Assembly (NCBI GenBank): GCA_028688015.1
Contig: JAQTZB010000004.1
Location: forward strand, 202,946 to 266,945
Length of the DNA stretch: 64,000 bases
Reading direction: 5' to 3'
Origin: Elusimicrobiales bacterium
GTDB taxonomy: Bacteria; Elusimicrobiota; Elusimicrobia; Elusimicrobiales; UBA9959
Positions 31,260 to 39,668 of this stretch are shown piece after piece (position 1 is the stretch's first letter; each line of letters opens with the position of its first letter). A program made the position numbers and the translations under genes. Below the pieces are notes generated by a model. The model was not told the origin of the DNA and made no database searches. It saw nothing but the letters and a program-made list of their open reading frames with translations.

Positions 31260-32636
31260 ATGAAAACCCTATGGAAGAGCCACCCGCTGGACCGCGAGAT
31301 CTTCCGCATAGCCCTCCCCGCCTTCCTGGGGTCGCTGGGCTTCGTCCTCTTCGACATCATAAACATCTTCTGGGTGGGCAAGCTGGGCACCGCCGCCATA
31401 GCGGGCGTGGCCTCGGCGGCCTTCCTGACCTGGGCGGTCTACGCTGCCATGGCCGCCACCACCGCCGGGGCGAACAGTTTAATAGCCCAGGCCTTCGGCG
31501 CGGGCAAGGCCGAAGAAGCGCGGCAGACCGCCGTGGAAGCCGCCTGGCTGAGCCTCGGCGGCAGTTTGCTGATAATGGCCCTGCTGCTGCCGAGCATCGG
31601 CCTCATCTTCCGCCTGATGGGCCTGCAGCCCGAAACCGCGGCCTACGCCAGGCAGTACCTCACCCTCTACGTCTGGGCCCTGCCGCTCTACTACCTCTGC
31701 AACCTGGCCGGCAGCGTCTTCAACGCCTACGGCGACACGCGCACCAACGTGCTGATAATGTCCGCATCGGTGGCGGTCAACATCGCACTGGACCCGGTAC
31801 TGATACTTGGCTGGCTGACCGGCCGGCCGCTGGGCGTACTGGGCGCCGCCGCGGCTTCCGCCCTTGTCACCGCTTGCGCGCTGGCGCTGCAGATCGTGTA
31901 TCTGCGCCGGCGCGGCTACCTGCCGCCGCTCGCCGAGGTGCTGCGGCTCCCGGCTTTCACGCGCGCCGCGCGCATGCTCAAGATAGGCGTGCCGGCCGCT
32001 TCCGTCAACGTGGTGTGGTCGCTCGTTTACCCCGCGCTCACGGCCATCATCACGCGCTTCGGCGAGGCCCCGCTAGCCGGGCTTAGCGTCTGCTTCCGCC
32101 TGGAAGGCGTGCCCTATTTCCTGGGAATAGGTTTTTCTACCGCCATGGCCGCCCTGGTAGGGCAGTCCTTCGGCCGCGGCGACATGCAGCGGGTGCGGCA
32201 GATCGTGACGCGCGGCCGCCTGCTCATCACGACGCTGCTGCTGCCGGTGGCACTGGCTTTCATCTTTATTCCCGAGCTGCTGGTGCGCCCGATGACAGCG
32301 GACCCGGAAGTGATAGCCAACGCGGCGCGCTACCTGCGCACAGTCGGCTACTTCGAGATCTTCCTGGGCTGGGAACTGCTGTTCGAGGGCGTCTTCACGG
32401 GGCTCGGCCATACCCGCGACTACATGTTCATCGCCGTGCCGCTGACGCTGGCGCGCTGGCCGGCGGCCTGGCTGCTGGCCATAACTTTGGGCTTCGGCAC
32501 CGCTGGCATCTGGTGGGCCATCACTCTCTCAACTTTCGCTAAGGGCGCCTGGGCCTCCTGGCTGTTCCACCGGGGCGGCACCACCTCCCGCCTGCTGCGG
32601 GCGAGTGAAGCCCCGGCGCTGGCACCGCAGCCCTGA
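31260..32636 (+). CDS. MATE-family efflux transporter
   Basis: This 458-residue protein has twelve predicted membrane helices in two six-helix halves, the MATE layout. The first half begins IFRIALPAFLGSLGFVLFDI and the second begins MLKIGVPAASVNVVWSLVYP. MATE proteins export cationic drugs or metabolites in exchange for H+ or Na+. FRLEGVPYFLGIGFSTAMAALVGQ is a conserved second-half signature. The ATG is seven bases after TAAAAT with no Shine-Dalgarno sequence. An alternative start 11 codons upstream lacks support. It is divergent from the periodic repeat-protein gene. Confidence 0.92.
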   Translation: MKTLWKSHPLDREIFRIALPAFLGSLGFVLFDIINIFWVGKLGTAAIAGVASAAFLTWAVYAAMAATTAGANSLIAQAFGAGKAEEARQTAVEAAWLSLGGSLLIMALLLPSIGLIFRLMGLQPETAAYARQYLTLYVWALPLYYLCNLAGSVFNAYGDTRTNVLIMSASVAVNIALDPVLILGWLTGRPLGVLGAAAASALVTACALALQIVYLRRRGYLPPLAEVLRLPAFTRAARMLKIGVPAASVNVVWSLVYPALTAIITRFGEAPLAGLSVCFRLEGVPYFLGIGFSTAMAALVGQSFGRGDMQRVRQIVTRGRLLITTLLLPVALAFIFIPELLVRPMTADPEVIANAARYLRTVGYFEIFLGWELLFEGVFTGLGHTRDYMFIAVPLTLARWPAAWLLAITLGFGTAGIWWAITLSTFAKGAWASWLFHRGGTTSRLLRASEAPALAPQP

Positions 32637-32649
32637 CCCCGAAACAAAA

Positions 32650-32669
32650 CCGCCGGGCTCTCCCGGCGG
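32650..32669. terminator. Bidirectional terminator hairpin
   Basis: CCGCCGGG (32650-32657) with CCCGGCGG (32662-32669) between the convergent MATE and pseudouridine synthase genes. Confidence 0.8.
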
Positions 32670-32681
32670 CCAGGCCGCATA

Positions 32682-32708
32682 AATAGTCCGGCAGTTAAGA
32701 ACCTCCCG
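32682..32708 (-). repeat. REP-like motif, TTAACTGCCGGACTATT type
   Basis: A diverged copy of the motif also found at 53249 and 55140, between the hairpin and the stop of the pseudouridine synthase gene. Confidence 0.5.
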
Positions 32709-32709
32709 C

Positions 32710-33519
32710 TTACCGGACCGCAATGCCGCGGGCGGCGCAGAAGGCGCGCAGATCCCCGGGCAATTCTACGGAGAAGACGAGCTCGAGCCCCGCTTTGCGC
32801 AGATCTATTTCAGCGCAATGCAGCGCCTGCCGCGGCAGCAAGAGTTTTTCTTCCAGGGCCGGCGTCCAGCCATTGTCGAGAAAGTCCAGGTAATAGCGGG
32901 CGCTTGGCCCGTAGACCTTGTCTCCCGCCAGGCTGTGGCCAAGCCATTGCGCATGGGCCCGGATCTGGTGCATGCGGCCGGTTTCGGTAACCACACGCGC
33001 CAGGGTAAGCCCGCCGGCGCGGCTGATGGGGGTGAAGTGCGTCACCGCCGTCTTGCCGTCGGGCCTTACGCAGGTTTTGAAGTACACCGGGCTGTCTTCA
33101 TCGGGGCCCAGCGGCTGGTTTACCGTCACCGGGCCGGCAAGTTCGCCCGTCATTATCGCCAGGTAGGTTTTCGCCACCCGCCGCCGCTGCATAGCGGCCT
33201 GCAGGCGGCCCGCCACCGCCGGGGTTTTAGCCAGCACCACCACGCCGCTGGTCTCGCGGTCGAGCCGGAACACCAGGTGGGCGGCGGCAAGGCCGAAGCG
33301 CTCGCGCACGGCCCCCGCCAGGCTGGACCACGGCCCGTCCTTGGACGGGTGGCAGATAATGTCCCCGGGCTTGTTTACAACTATAACCTGGTCGTCGTTG
33401 TGGATTATCCAGCTGTCGAGTTCCGCCGGAGCTATCTGGCCCACGTTCACCAGCCGCGGCTTGCGCGGCCAGGGGCAGGCCAGCCGCGGATTGAACGCGG
33501 GGCGGTCTATCGGGTTCAT
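32710..33519 (-). CDS. RluA-family pseudouridine synthase
   Basis: This 269-residue protein has the RluA catalytic motif HLVFRLDRETSGVVVLAK, whose Asp attacks the target uridine. The downstream strand VNQPLGPDEDSPVYFKTCV and the motif RMHQIRAHAQWLGHSLAGD (the family's KTHQIRxH box) are also present. It converts specific uridines in rRNA or tRNA to pseudouridine. The N-terminus is short and has no S4 domain, as in the RluA/TruC branch. It lies 15 bases downstream of ndk and is probably co-transcribed. Confidence 0.92.
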   Translation of the reverse strand: MNPIDRPAFNPRLACPWPRKPRLVNVGQIAPAELDSWIIHNDDQVIVVNKPGDIICHPSKDGPWSSLAGAVRERFGLAAAHLVFRLDRETSGVVVLAKTPAVAGRLQAAMQRRRVAKTYLAIMTGELAGPVTVNQPLGPDEDSPVYFKTCVRPDGKTAVTHFTPISRAGGLTLARVVTETGRMHQIRAHAQWLGHSLAGDKVYGPSARYYLDFLDNGWTPALEEKLLLPRQALHCAEIDLRKAGLELVFSVELPGDLRAFCAARGIAVR

Positions 33520-33534
33520 GCAGCGGGGCCGCCC

Positions 33535-34080
33535 TTATTTATATTCCTCCGGCCACGGGCCGGTGCGGGTCTTGGGCCCGCCGGGTTCCACCCAGACTTT
33601 GCGGTTGCCGTCCAGTTTGGTGGGGAACAGTTCTACGGTCAGTTCTTCGGGCCAGAACCAGAGCTTGATCTCGCGCTCGCCTTCGATGGGGTCCGACGAG
33701 ACGTGCACCACGTTCTCGAAGATGCCCTTGGTGGTCACCCGGCCGAGGCTGCCGCGGATGGTGCGGTAATCAGCCTCCTCCGGGTTGGTGGCGCCGGCAA
33801 TGGCGCGGGCTTTCTTCACTGCGTTCTCGCCGGTAAAAGCGAAGGCCAGCACGTTGTCCTGGTTGTTGTCGAACTCCCCCATGATGAAGCGGATAAGCTC
33901 GTCGTAAAAGGGCTTCTCGCGCAGGTGGTGGTAATGCGCCTGGGCCAGTTCCCTGGTGACCTTGGCCATGCGCGCGGCCACCATGCGCAGGCCGGTGGCC
34001 TCGAAGCGCGTCAGCACGTAGCCCGCCAGCCCCTTCACCATCCCGTCGGGCTTAACTATTACCAGTATAGATTCTTCCAT
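33535..34080 (-). CDS. ndk: Nucleoside diphosphate kinase, long form
   Basis: Ndk transfers the gamma-phosphate between NTPs and NDPs through a phosphohistidine. The 181-residue protein starts MEESILVIVKPDGMVKGLAG, the universal Ndk N-terminus. It carries the active-site His in NVVHVSSDP, where family members usually have NxxHGSDS, so the following Gly is replaced by Val. The GATNPEEADYRTIRG segment matches the family. It is about 40 residues longer than typical Ndk, with an insertion around GEFDNNQDN and a Pro-rich C-terminal tail. The start follows GGGAGCGACAA. Confidence 0.88.
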   Translation of the reverse strand: MEESILVIVKPDGMVKGLAGYVLTRFEATGLRMVAARMAKVTRELAQAHYHHLREKPFYDELIRFIMGEFDNNQDNVLAFAFTGENAVKKARAIAGATNPEEADYRTIRGSLGRVTTKGIFENVVHVSSDPIEGEREIKLWFWPEELTVELFPTKLDGNRKVWVEPGGPKTRTGPWPEEYK

Positions 34081-34107
34081 TTGTCGCTCCCGGGAAACCA
34101 ATTTGGG

Positions 34108-34224
34108 CTACATCTCCGGCGCGGTCTGCCCGCCGAACCCCCGCTTCTTCGCCTCGCTTTCTATATAGCGCTGCAGCTGGCCCAGCGTAGCCCCTTCCGG
34201 CAAACCTTTCACTGTAGTTCTCAT
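34108..34224 (-). pseudogene. Truncated MazG-like gene remnant
   Basis: This 38-codon frame begins MRTTVKGLPEGATLGQLQRY, nearly identical to the start of the MazG-like protein at 48295-48624, and stops at FGGQTAPEM. The promoter context (TAGAAT exactly six bases before the ATG) is also the same. It appears to be a duplicated copy that lost its catalytic part. It may still be transcribed into ndk, 27 bases downstream. Confidence 0.7.
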
Positions 34225-34230
34225 CCCTCA

Positions 34231-34266
34231 ATTCTACAAAACAAAACCGCCGGTCGGTCCCGGCGG
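34231..34266 (-). terminator. Terminator hairpin fused to TAGAAT box
   Basis: CCGCCGG (34247-34253) pairs with CCGGCGG (34260-34266), then TTTTGTTTTG and TAGAAT (34231-34236) on the minus strand, six bases before the truncated MazG start. Confidence 0.8.
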
Positions 34267-34274
34267 CTTCGCTT

Positions 34275-34305
34275 CAGTTAGGAAGATGGGAAGCAGCGTC
34301 CCCTC
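34275..34305 (-). repeat. REP-like motif, GACGCTGCTTCC type
   Basis: Read on the minus strand as GGGGACGCTGCTTCCCATCT, directly after the stop of the DUF481-like gene and before the hairpin. Confidence 0.6.
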
Positions 34306-35087
34306 TACTTGGAAAACTTCACGACTAAGGCATGGGTAAGGCCGAAATCGTTCTTGCGGACCCCGGCGAACGGCCTGGAGTCGTATTCCTCGGTGGCGGT
34401 GATCCTGAAAGCCACCGCTTCCTTCCAGACCTTGAACTCCAGAAAACCTTCCGAATACACCCGGTAATCCCCGGTGTCGGCGGTGCGCGGCGTGTAGATC
34501 ACGTCGCCGCCCAGGTTAACCGTGGGCGTGAGGGCGGTGGCGAAGTTGACCCGCCCGGTCAGGCGGAAATCGCGCGTGACGTCCCCGGCGGAGTCTTTCT
34601 CGTATTCGGGCGTGAGGCCTGCGCTGAGCATGACCGGCTTAAAAACGCCCGGCAGGAAGTTGTGGTAACAGACGCCCGCGGTGTTGGTCATGCGGTACTT
34701 CACCAGCCGGAATTTGTCGTGGCTGTGCGTGGTCTGCAGGAAAAGATTCAGCCTGGACTTCACTGCGTAGGCGTACAACAGCGAACCGCGCGACTTATCG
34801 GTGACGGCGGCGTCGCCGTACTTTACGTAATTGTCGGACGCCTGCAGGAACAGAGACTGCCTTTCGGCCGGCTTCCAGTCGAACTCCAGGCCTCCGTTAA
34901 AACTGTAGTTCCTGACGTTGCCGTTCAGATAACCGCCGCCCAGGCTGAGCGAGAGCCCGTAGAGTTCGTGCGGCTGCCAGGCCTCGGGCGGCCGTACGCG
35001 CAGGTCCTCGGTACGCGTGAACTGCGCGGCCGCGTGCCCGGCGGCCGCAGCCAGTAAAACCCCGACCAGAAAAATCCTTTTAAACAT
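34305..35087 (-). CDS. DUF481-like outer-membrane beta-barrel protein
   Basis: This 260-residue protein starts MFKRIFLVGVLLAAAAGHAA (signal peptide, GGAGGACTG upstream). Alternating strands fill the rest, including LYGLSLSLGGGYLNGNVRNY and SLFLQASDNYVKYGD. It ends in the aromatic-poor but amphipathic strand LTHALVVKFSK. This is the DUF481 layout, a small outer-membrane barrel of unknown cargo. The protein implies a Gram-negative envelope. It is probably transcribed alone. Confidence 0.78.
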   Translation of the reverse strand: MFKRIFLVGVLLAAAAGHAAAQFTRTEDLRVRPPEAWQPHELYGLSLSLGGGYLNGNVRNYSFNGGLEFDWKPAERQSLFLQASDNYVKYGDAAVTDKSRGSLLYAYAVKSRLNLFLQTTHSHDKFRLVKYRMTNTAGVCYHNFLPGVFKPVMLSAGLTPEYEKDSAGDVTRDFRLTGRVNFATALTPTVNLGGDVIYTPRTADTGDYRVYSEGFLEFKVWKEAVAFRITATEEYDSRPFAGVRKNDFGLTHALVVKFSK

Positions 35088-35152
35088 CAGTCCTCCGACT
35101 ACCGTTTCATCCTGTTCCCGCAAACTAAATTGAACCAAATATTCGCCGCCCC

Positions 35153-35196
35153 GGCAAAGCAAAACCGCCGGTCGGTCCCGTCGGCTTCGCTTTGCC
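35153..35196 (-). terminator. Extended terminator hairpin
   Basis: GGCAAAGC (35153-35160) pairs with GCTTTGCC (35189-35196) around the common CCGCCGG core. It ends the Ser/Thr kinase gene and precedes the DUF481-like gene. Confidence 0.7.
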
Positions 35197-35210
35197 TCTC
35201 AAGCCCCGGT

Positions 35211-36638
35211 CTATTCCTTGCCGGACAGCAGACGCAGCAGGCTGGCCGCGTCCGCCGGCCGCTTAGCGGGATCGAACATGAGGCAGCGGTCGATGAGTTC
35301 GCGCAGGCCGGAAGGCAGTTCGGGCGGAAGCCTGGGATAATCGCGCTCCATTTTCTGGCTGTAGTAAAGGGTGGAAGGCCCGGCAAAAGGCAGGCGCCCC
35401 GTAACAAGCACATAGGCCGTCACGCCGAAGGAATAGATATCGGAAAGCGGGGTGGTTACGCCTGCGTGCTGCTCGGGCGCCATGTAGGCCGGCGTGCCCA
35501 CAACGTCCACTTCCTGGGTATCCATGCTCTCCGGGTCAAAATGGCGAGCTATTCCGAAGTCCATGACCTTTACGAAGTTCTTCGGCCCCGCGACGATATT
35601 CCCCGGCTTCAGGTCGCGGTGGATAACCTTCTTTTCATGCGCGAAGGCCAGCGCCTCGGCCACCGCGGTCAGGACAGGCGCCACCTCGGCGGGCGTCAGG
35701 CGGCCCCTCAGCGCCAGCACGGTCTGGAGGGTCTCCCAATCCACATACTCGAGCACCAGGTAAACGTCCTCGCCGGACTCCAGGGCTTCGTAAAACTCCA
35801 CGATGCGCGGGTGCCGGAGTTCAGAAAGCGTCCTGGCCTCCGCCAGGAAGAGCGCCCTGGCCTCGGAGTTGCGGGAGATCTCGTGGCTCATGCGCTTGAG
35901 CGCCACCAGGCGGTTGCGTAGCTTATCCTGCGCCAGGAAAACGATGCCGCTGCCGCCCACGCCCAGAAGCCTGACTATGACGAACCGCCCCGCCACCTCG
36001 CCCAGCGCGGGCGGGGCCTTGCGCGGCGGCCGGCTTTGGCCCCGCGCGGGCCGGCCCCTGCCGGTAGTCTCGAAATAGGCCGACATGGTGCGCGCGTCCT
36101 CGGCGGGCAGGCGGCGCAGCAGGCGCAGGCGCGCCTCGCAATCCTGGTAGCTGCCGTTTATCCGGAGAAGTTTATCATAGAGGGCGGCCGCGCGCTTGGC
36201 GTCGCCGGCCCGCTCGCTGATAATGGCGAAAAGATACTGCAGCAGCGCCGAATCGCGGAGGCCGGCCTGGCCCTCTATCCACTCGAACAATTTCTTCGCG
36301 TAGTAAAAATCGTGCAGTCGCAGGGCGGCCCGCAAAGCCAGCGAGCATTCCGCCCCGCCCCACCGGGCCTTCGGGATCTTCTTCAGCTCCTCCTGCGCAG
36401 CCGCGAACGCCTCGTCCGCGAACCGCGCCCTGGCCCGGGCGAGAAGATCCGCGGGCGGCTCCACCTGCGCGGGCTGCGCCGGTTTAGGGACCGTGGCCGC
36501 CGGGGCCGGCGGCGGGCCTGCTCTTTTTCTTGTTTGCCTGCCGCCGGTTTTTTTAAGGGAGTACAACACAGCCGCCAGGACCGCGATCAGGGTCAGGATT
36601 AGTATCCACACCACGTGTTCAAAAAATGCAGGGAACAT
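35211..36638 (-). CDS. Membrane-anchored TPR-Ser/Thr protein kinase
   Basis: This 475-residue protein has an N-terminal membrane helix (VVWILILTLIAVLAAVLYSL) and a Pro-rich linker. A helical repeat region follows (residues about 65-190, TPR-like, FADEAFAAAQEELKKIP). The C-terminal Hanks-type kinase domain has GVGGSGIVFLAQD (P-loop), LVALKRM (Lys), VIHRDLKPGNIV (catalytic loop), MDFGIARH (DFG) and GTPAYMAPEQ (activation segment). All catalytic residues are present. Unlike PknB-type kinases, the helix is N-terminal and everything else should be cytoplasmic. Substrates are unknown. Confidence 0.93.
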   Translation of the reverse strand: MFPAFFEHVVWILILTLIAVLAAVLYSLKKTGGRQTRKRAGPPPAPAATVPKPAQPAQVEPPADLLARARARFADEAFAAAQEELKKIPKARWGGAECSLALRAALRLHDFYYAKKLFEWIEGQAGLRDSALLQYLFAIISERAGDAKRAAALYDKLLRINGSYQDCEARLRLLRRLPAEDARTMSAYFETTGRGRPARGQSRPPRKAPPALGEVAGRFVIVRLLGVGGSGIVFLAQDKLRNRLVALKRMSHEISRNSEARALFLAEARTLSELRHPRIVEFYEALESGEDVYLVLEYVDWETLQTVLALRGRLTPAEVAPVLTAVAEALAFAHEKKVIHRDLKPGNIVAGPKNFVKVMDFGIARHFDPESMDTQEVDVVGTPAYMAPEQHAGVTTPLSDIYSFGVTAYVLVTGRLPFAGPSTLYYSQKMERDYPRLPPELPSGLRELIDRCLMFDPAKRPADAASLLRLLSGKE

Positions 36639-36731
36639 AGTTTGGGATCCCGCTGGAGGCGCCGGCGAACTAACCCGCTGCGCCCGATATCCGCTAGAGC
36701 AAAGACCTACCCAACTGCCGGCGGCTTCGCG

Positions 36732-36760
36732 TTAAGTCAATTATAGGTCAGCGCACCCTG
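36732..36760 (-). repeat. Hairpin/REP remnant, paralogue of 48045-48075
   Basis: CGGCGGCTTCGCGTTAAGTC is shared with the downstream flank of the second 73-residue gene, showing that gene and flank were duplicated together. Confidence 0.55.
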
Positions 36761-36969
36761 CGCCGCTTGTCAGGAACTACTTTTGTTTTGAAGCGCGACC
36801 CCGCTACCAGGGTCGGCAGGATCTTTGATAAAACCCACCCGTTCGTCCTCAGATAGCTCTTGCCGTTTACAGTCATGCTCCACGGACAGGTTTTATACTG
36901 CGCAGGGGTGAAGGTGCGCACCAGCTTGTTCCCGCGGTACTGTTCAATGATGCATTCGGAATTCCTCAT
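36748..36969 (-). CDS. 73-residue conserved basic protein, copy 1
   Basis: This small basic protein (CIIEQYRGNKLVRTFTPAQY, then VNGKSYLRTNGWVLSKILPT) is about 85% identical to the one at 48069-48290. It has no signal peptide and no recognised family. Alternating strand/turn pattern and a C-terminal Lys/Arg cluster (KTKVVPDKRRR) suggest a small beta domain, possibly nucleic-acid binding. It follows a response regulator gene after seven bases; the second copy follows a MazG-like gene. The conserved protein beside different partners argues that it is real. Confidence 0.72.
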   Translation of the reverse strand: MRNSECIIEQYRGNKLVRTFTPAQYKTCPWSMTVNGKSYLRTNGWVLSKILPTLVAGSRFKTKVVPDKRRRVR

Positions 36970-36976
36970 ATGTGTC

Positions 36977-37372
36977 TCAACACTGCTTTGCCCCCGCGGG
37001 GAACGCGCGGCGTATGGCCTTGAGGACCTCCCTGGTGGAGAGTACTTTTGACAGCGTGCCCCGGCAGTTGGGCAGCTTGGTGAAACCGCTTACCAGCATG
37101 GGGTCGGCCCCGACGGCGGACAGCACGAGGAACGGGATCGCGGAGGTTTTCTGCATATTCTTTATGGCCACGGCCACGTCGTGCCCGGTCATGTCGCCGA
37201 GATTGTAATCCAGCAGCACCAGGTCCGGGAGATAAGAGAGCGCAAGCTTAACGCCCTCCGCCCCGCTGGCGGCGATCTTGGTTTTATACCCCTCGATCTT
37301 CAGGCAATCCGCCAGCAACCAGGCCAGCTCGGGATTGTCCTCGACGATAAGTATTTTATGCTGCTGCGGCAT
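36977..37372 (-). CDS. Single-domain response regulator
   Basis: This 131-residue CheY-like receiver has the acidic pair in IVEDNPE, the phosphoacceptor Asp in LVLLDYNLGDMTG and Ser in LVLSAVG. The usual Lys-Pro is replaced by SKVLS, where Lys is kept and Pro is not. FTKLPNCRGTLSK is slightly longer than usual before alpha-5. No output domain. TAGAAT lies nine bases before the ATG. It is co-oriented with the 73-residue protein gene and likely co-transcribed. Confidence 0.88.
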   Translation of the reverse strand: MPQQHKILIVEDNPELAWLLADCLKIEGYKTKIAASGAEGVKLALSYLPDLVLLDYNLGDMTGHDVAVAIKNMQKTSAIPFLVLSAVGADPMLVSGFTKLPNCRGTLSKVLSTREVLKAIRRAFPAGAKQC

Positions 37373-37381
37373 ACCAACCCT

Positions 37382-37417
37382 ATTCTACCAAACAAAACCG
37401 CCGGGCTTCCCCGGCGG
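37382..37417 (-). terminator. Terminator hairpin fused to TAGAAT box
   Basis: CCGCCGGG (37398-37405) pairs with CCCGGCGG (37410-37417), loop CTTC, then TTTTGTTTGG and TAGAAT (37382-37387) on the minus strand. Confidence 0.85.
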
Positions 37418-37419
37418 CG

Positions 37420-37451
37420 TTAGGCAGGAACACAGGAAGCGACGTCCCCTA
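37420..37451 (-). repeat. REP-like motif overlapping a stop codon
   Basis: TAGGGGACGTCGCTTCCTGT on the minus strand. Its first three bases are the stop codon of the O-antigen-ligase-like gene. Confidence 0.65.
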
Positions 37452-39248
37452 GCTCCCCCGGTAATTATCCCACAGCTCCGCTGCGGCCTTAGCCTTCTCG
37501 GCGGCCTCGGCGGCTTTTTGCGCTTCGCCCACGGCTTTATAAATATCAGACAGTTCGTTCCATGCCTCCGGCCACACCGGGTCCAGCCGCACCTGCCGCT
37601 CCATGCGCTCTACGGCCTCGGAGCAGCGGCCCAACTTCTTCAGCGCCAGCCCCTCCCGGTAGTGCACCTGGACATAATCCGGCGCAAGCAGCCGCACCTT
37701 GCGGTATTGTTCCACCGCCCGCTCCAGGTCGCCGGTCCGACCCCAGTCCATATAGCCATTGCCGATAAAATACTGAGCGGCTACGTAACTACCGGAGCCG
37801 GGGAATTCCTTTTCATAAGCGCTCTCCGCAAGCCCCCACTGTCCCTGTTTGGAATAGTAGAGCCCCAGGTTGTGCTGCATATCGGCATTGAAGAGCCTGC
37901 CCGAGAAATACGCGCCCAGGCAGAACAGCGCCGCTACGGCACCGGCGGGCAGGAACCTGAACGCGCCCAACGGCGCAGGGATGGCCAGAATTTTTCGTTC
38001 CGCCTTCTGCCCGCTCGCCGATATCATGGCCAGGAGCCCCGCGTTGAAATACAGCAGCCACCCCGCAGGCAAGGACCTGGGCACATTGAGAGACAGCATG
38101 GATACGGCCAGCCCGCCCAGTACCGAGACCGTGAGACCGCAGCCGTAGCCGGAAGACTCCGGCGAAAAACCGCCGGTAAAAGCCTTGTAGAGCGTAACCG
38201 CGAACAGAGCCAGCCACAGCAGCGCCCCGATCGCCCCCCCCTCCGCCCACTGTTCCAGCAGTTCGTTGCCAGCATGATCGGTCTGGATATTGTGTTTATG
38301 GTGCAGCAGCAGCTGCTCCTGGGAACGAAAGGGCGGGTAGCGCACCCAGAAAGAGCCGGGGCCGAAGCCGGCCGGCCCGGCGTTCCTGGCCACCTCCAGC
38401 GAGCTGCTCCGTATCAGCGCCATTTGGGCGCCCCCGGAAGCGAACGAAGAAGGCTTGGGCGCGAGGAAGGCGAGGGCGAGCAGGCAGGCCGCGGCCGAAG
38501 CGGCAACGGTTGCCAATACTTGCCGCAGGCCAGCCGCTCGCTCCCGAGCGGCGATGAGCCCCGCGAAGCCCGCAATCACGGCGAGATAGATGACCAGCTC
38601 CACCCGCTCGCCGGTGAGGGCTACTACGGCCCCGGCGAGGACGGACAGCAGGACTGCGGCGCCCCTCATCGGAGCGGGGAACGAGCGGTCGGCCACTATC
38701 ATCAGCGCGAACGGCGAGGCAACGGCCAGGTAAGCGGCCAAATAGACAGGATTGCCTACTGTAGAGAAGACATTGTCCCCGAACGCGCCTTTCCAGACGA
38801 ACGGGTCCAGCCCGAAGTATTGCGCCAGCCCGTAAAGCACCGTCACGGCCAGGCCTCCGGCGGCGGCCAATACCAGAGCACGCAGGTAACTGCCGCTCAA
38901 GGCGACAAGCGCCAGCATGAAAGAAAGCAGGAAGAGTTCCTGCGTCAGGAAGCCGGGGAAAGCAGCGATTTTGTAAGGCGCGATCAAAAACCGCGCGGCG
39001 TTCCAGAAGAACAGGCCCGCCGCCGGCAACAGGAACGGGAAAGCCGCAGACGGGATCTCGAAGCGCTCTTCCAGCAGGCTGCCGGCCGTCCAGCAGGCCA
39101 GCGCCGCCAGCACTCCGATCTGCATTATGGTGTACTTGGCCGTCACGGAATCATAGGTGCGAAGATAGAACGCCACAGGCAGGGCGGCGGCCAGCACCAT
39201 GAAAATTATCGCGGACCAGAACCGCCAGGACTTGAGGTCGTATGTCAT
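37449..39248 (-). CDS. O-antigen-ligase-like membrane protein with TPR tail
   Basis: This 599-residue protein has about 12 membrane helices in the first 430 residues. A large loop region (residues about 250-310, NAGPAGFGPGSFWVRYPPFR and HKHNIQTDHAGNELLEQWAE) matches the Wzy_C/O-antigen ligase signature with its His/Asn-rich motif. The last 130 residues are TPR repeats (AVEQYRKVRLLAPDYVQVHY). Such proteins join polysaccharide to a lipid or protein carrier at the periplasmic face. It lies three bases after the anti-sigma gene, so it is probably under the ECF sigma factor's control. Confidence 0.88.
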   Translation of the reverse strand: MTYDLKSWRFWSAIIFMVLAAALPVAFYLRTYDSVTAKYTIMQIGVLAALACWTAGSLLEERFEIPSAAFPFLLPAAGLFFWNAARFLIAPYKIAAFPGFLTQELFLLSFMLALVALSGSYLRALVLAAAGGLAVTVLYGLAQYFGLDPFVWKGAFGDNVFSTVGNPVYLAAYLAVASPFALMIVADRSFPAPMRGAAVLLSVLAGAVVALTGERVELVIYLAVIAGFAGLIAARERAAGLRQVLATVAASAAACLLALAFLAPKPSSFASGGAQMALIRSSSLEVARNAGPAGFGPGSFWVRYPPFRSQEQLLLHHKHNIQTDHAGNELLEQWAEGGAIGALLWLALFAVTLYKAFTGGFSPESSGYGCGLTVSVLGGLAVSMLSLNVPRSLPAGWLLYFNAGLLAMISASGQKAERKILAIPAPLGAFRFLPAGAVAALFCLGAYFSGRLFNADMQHNLGLYYSKQGQWGLAESAYEKEFPGSGSYVAAQYFIGNGYMDWGRTGDLERAVEQYRKVRLLAPDYVQVHYREGLALKKLGRCSEAVERMERQVRLDPVWPEAWNELSDIYKAVGEAQKAAEAAEKAKAAAELWDNYRGS

Positions 39249-39251
39249 AGA

Positions 39252-39668
39252 TCATTCCCCTTTGGCTGCGCCGTTGCCGGCGCAGACGGAAGTTGCGCCG
39301 TCGGAGCAGGATTGACTGGGCAGACCCGGCCCCAGTATTGAACCCGAGGCGAACAGAAGGAAAGCCGCCAGGCTGAAGGCCAGCGAGAAGGCCGGGACCG
39401 GCTCCGTGCTTTCGTAAACGGGCTCGTCGGCAGCCCCCACCCGATTCTCCCTGTCCAGCAGCGCGGCCTTGAGGGCGGCCCCGAAGTCCGCCGGCGGCAC
39501 CGGCGCCGCCAGGTCCCGCAGGCCCCGCCTTACCTTCTCCAGCGACGCCAGGCGCGCGGCGCAGCGCGGGCAGGCGGCGAGGTGGCGCTCCACCAGGCGC
39601 GCCTGAAAGGCGACAAGCCGGCCATCCATGTGCAGGTCCAGGAGATTATCCACCAAGGCGCAGATCAT
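39252..39668 (-). CDS. Zinc-finger anti-sigma factor
   Basis: This 138-residue protein has the anti-sigma zinc motif RHLAACPRCAARL (HxxxCxxC) in its N-terminal half and one membrane helix (AFSLAFSLAAFLLFASGS) followed by a short external tail with two Cys. It should hold the ECF sigma factor at the membrane. Its ATG overlaps the sigma stop codon (ATGA), indicating translational coupling and equal expression. Confidence 0.9.
   Translation of the reverse strand: MICALVDNLLDLHMDGRLVAFQARLVERHLAACPRCAARLASLEKVRRGLRDLAAPVPPADFGAALKAALLDRENRVGAADEPVYESTEPVPAFSLAFSLAAFLLFASGSILGPGLPSQSCSDGATSVCAGNGAAKGE

Noticed and set aside
32818..34281. A 487-codon plus-strand frame across the pseudouridine synthase and ndk genes
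   Set aside because: It crosses two well-supported minus-strand genes and a hairpin and has no recognisable domain.
37278..39341. A 687-codon open frame on the plus strand opposite the O-antigen-ligase-like gene
   Set aside because: The minus-strand product has a clear membrane/TPR architecture. The plus-strand translation is Arg/Gln/Pro-rich with no domain and spans two hairpin units.
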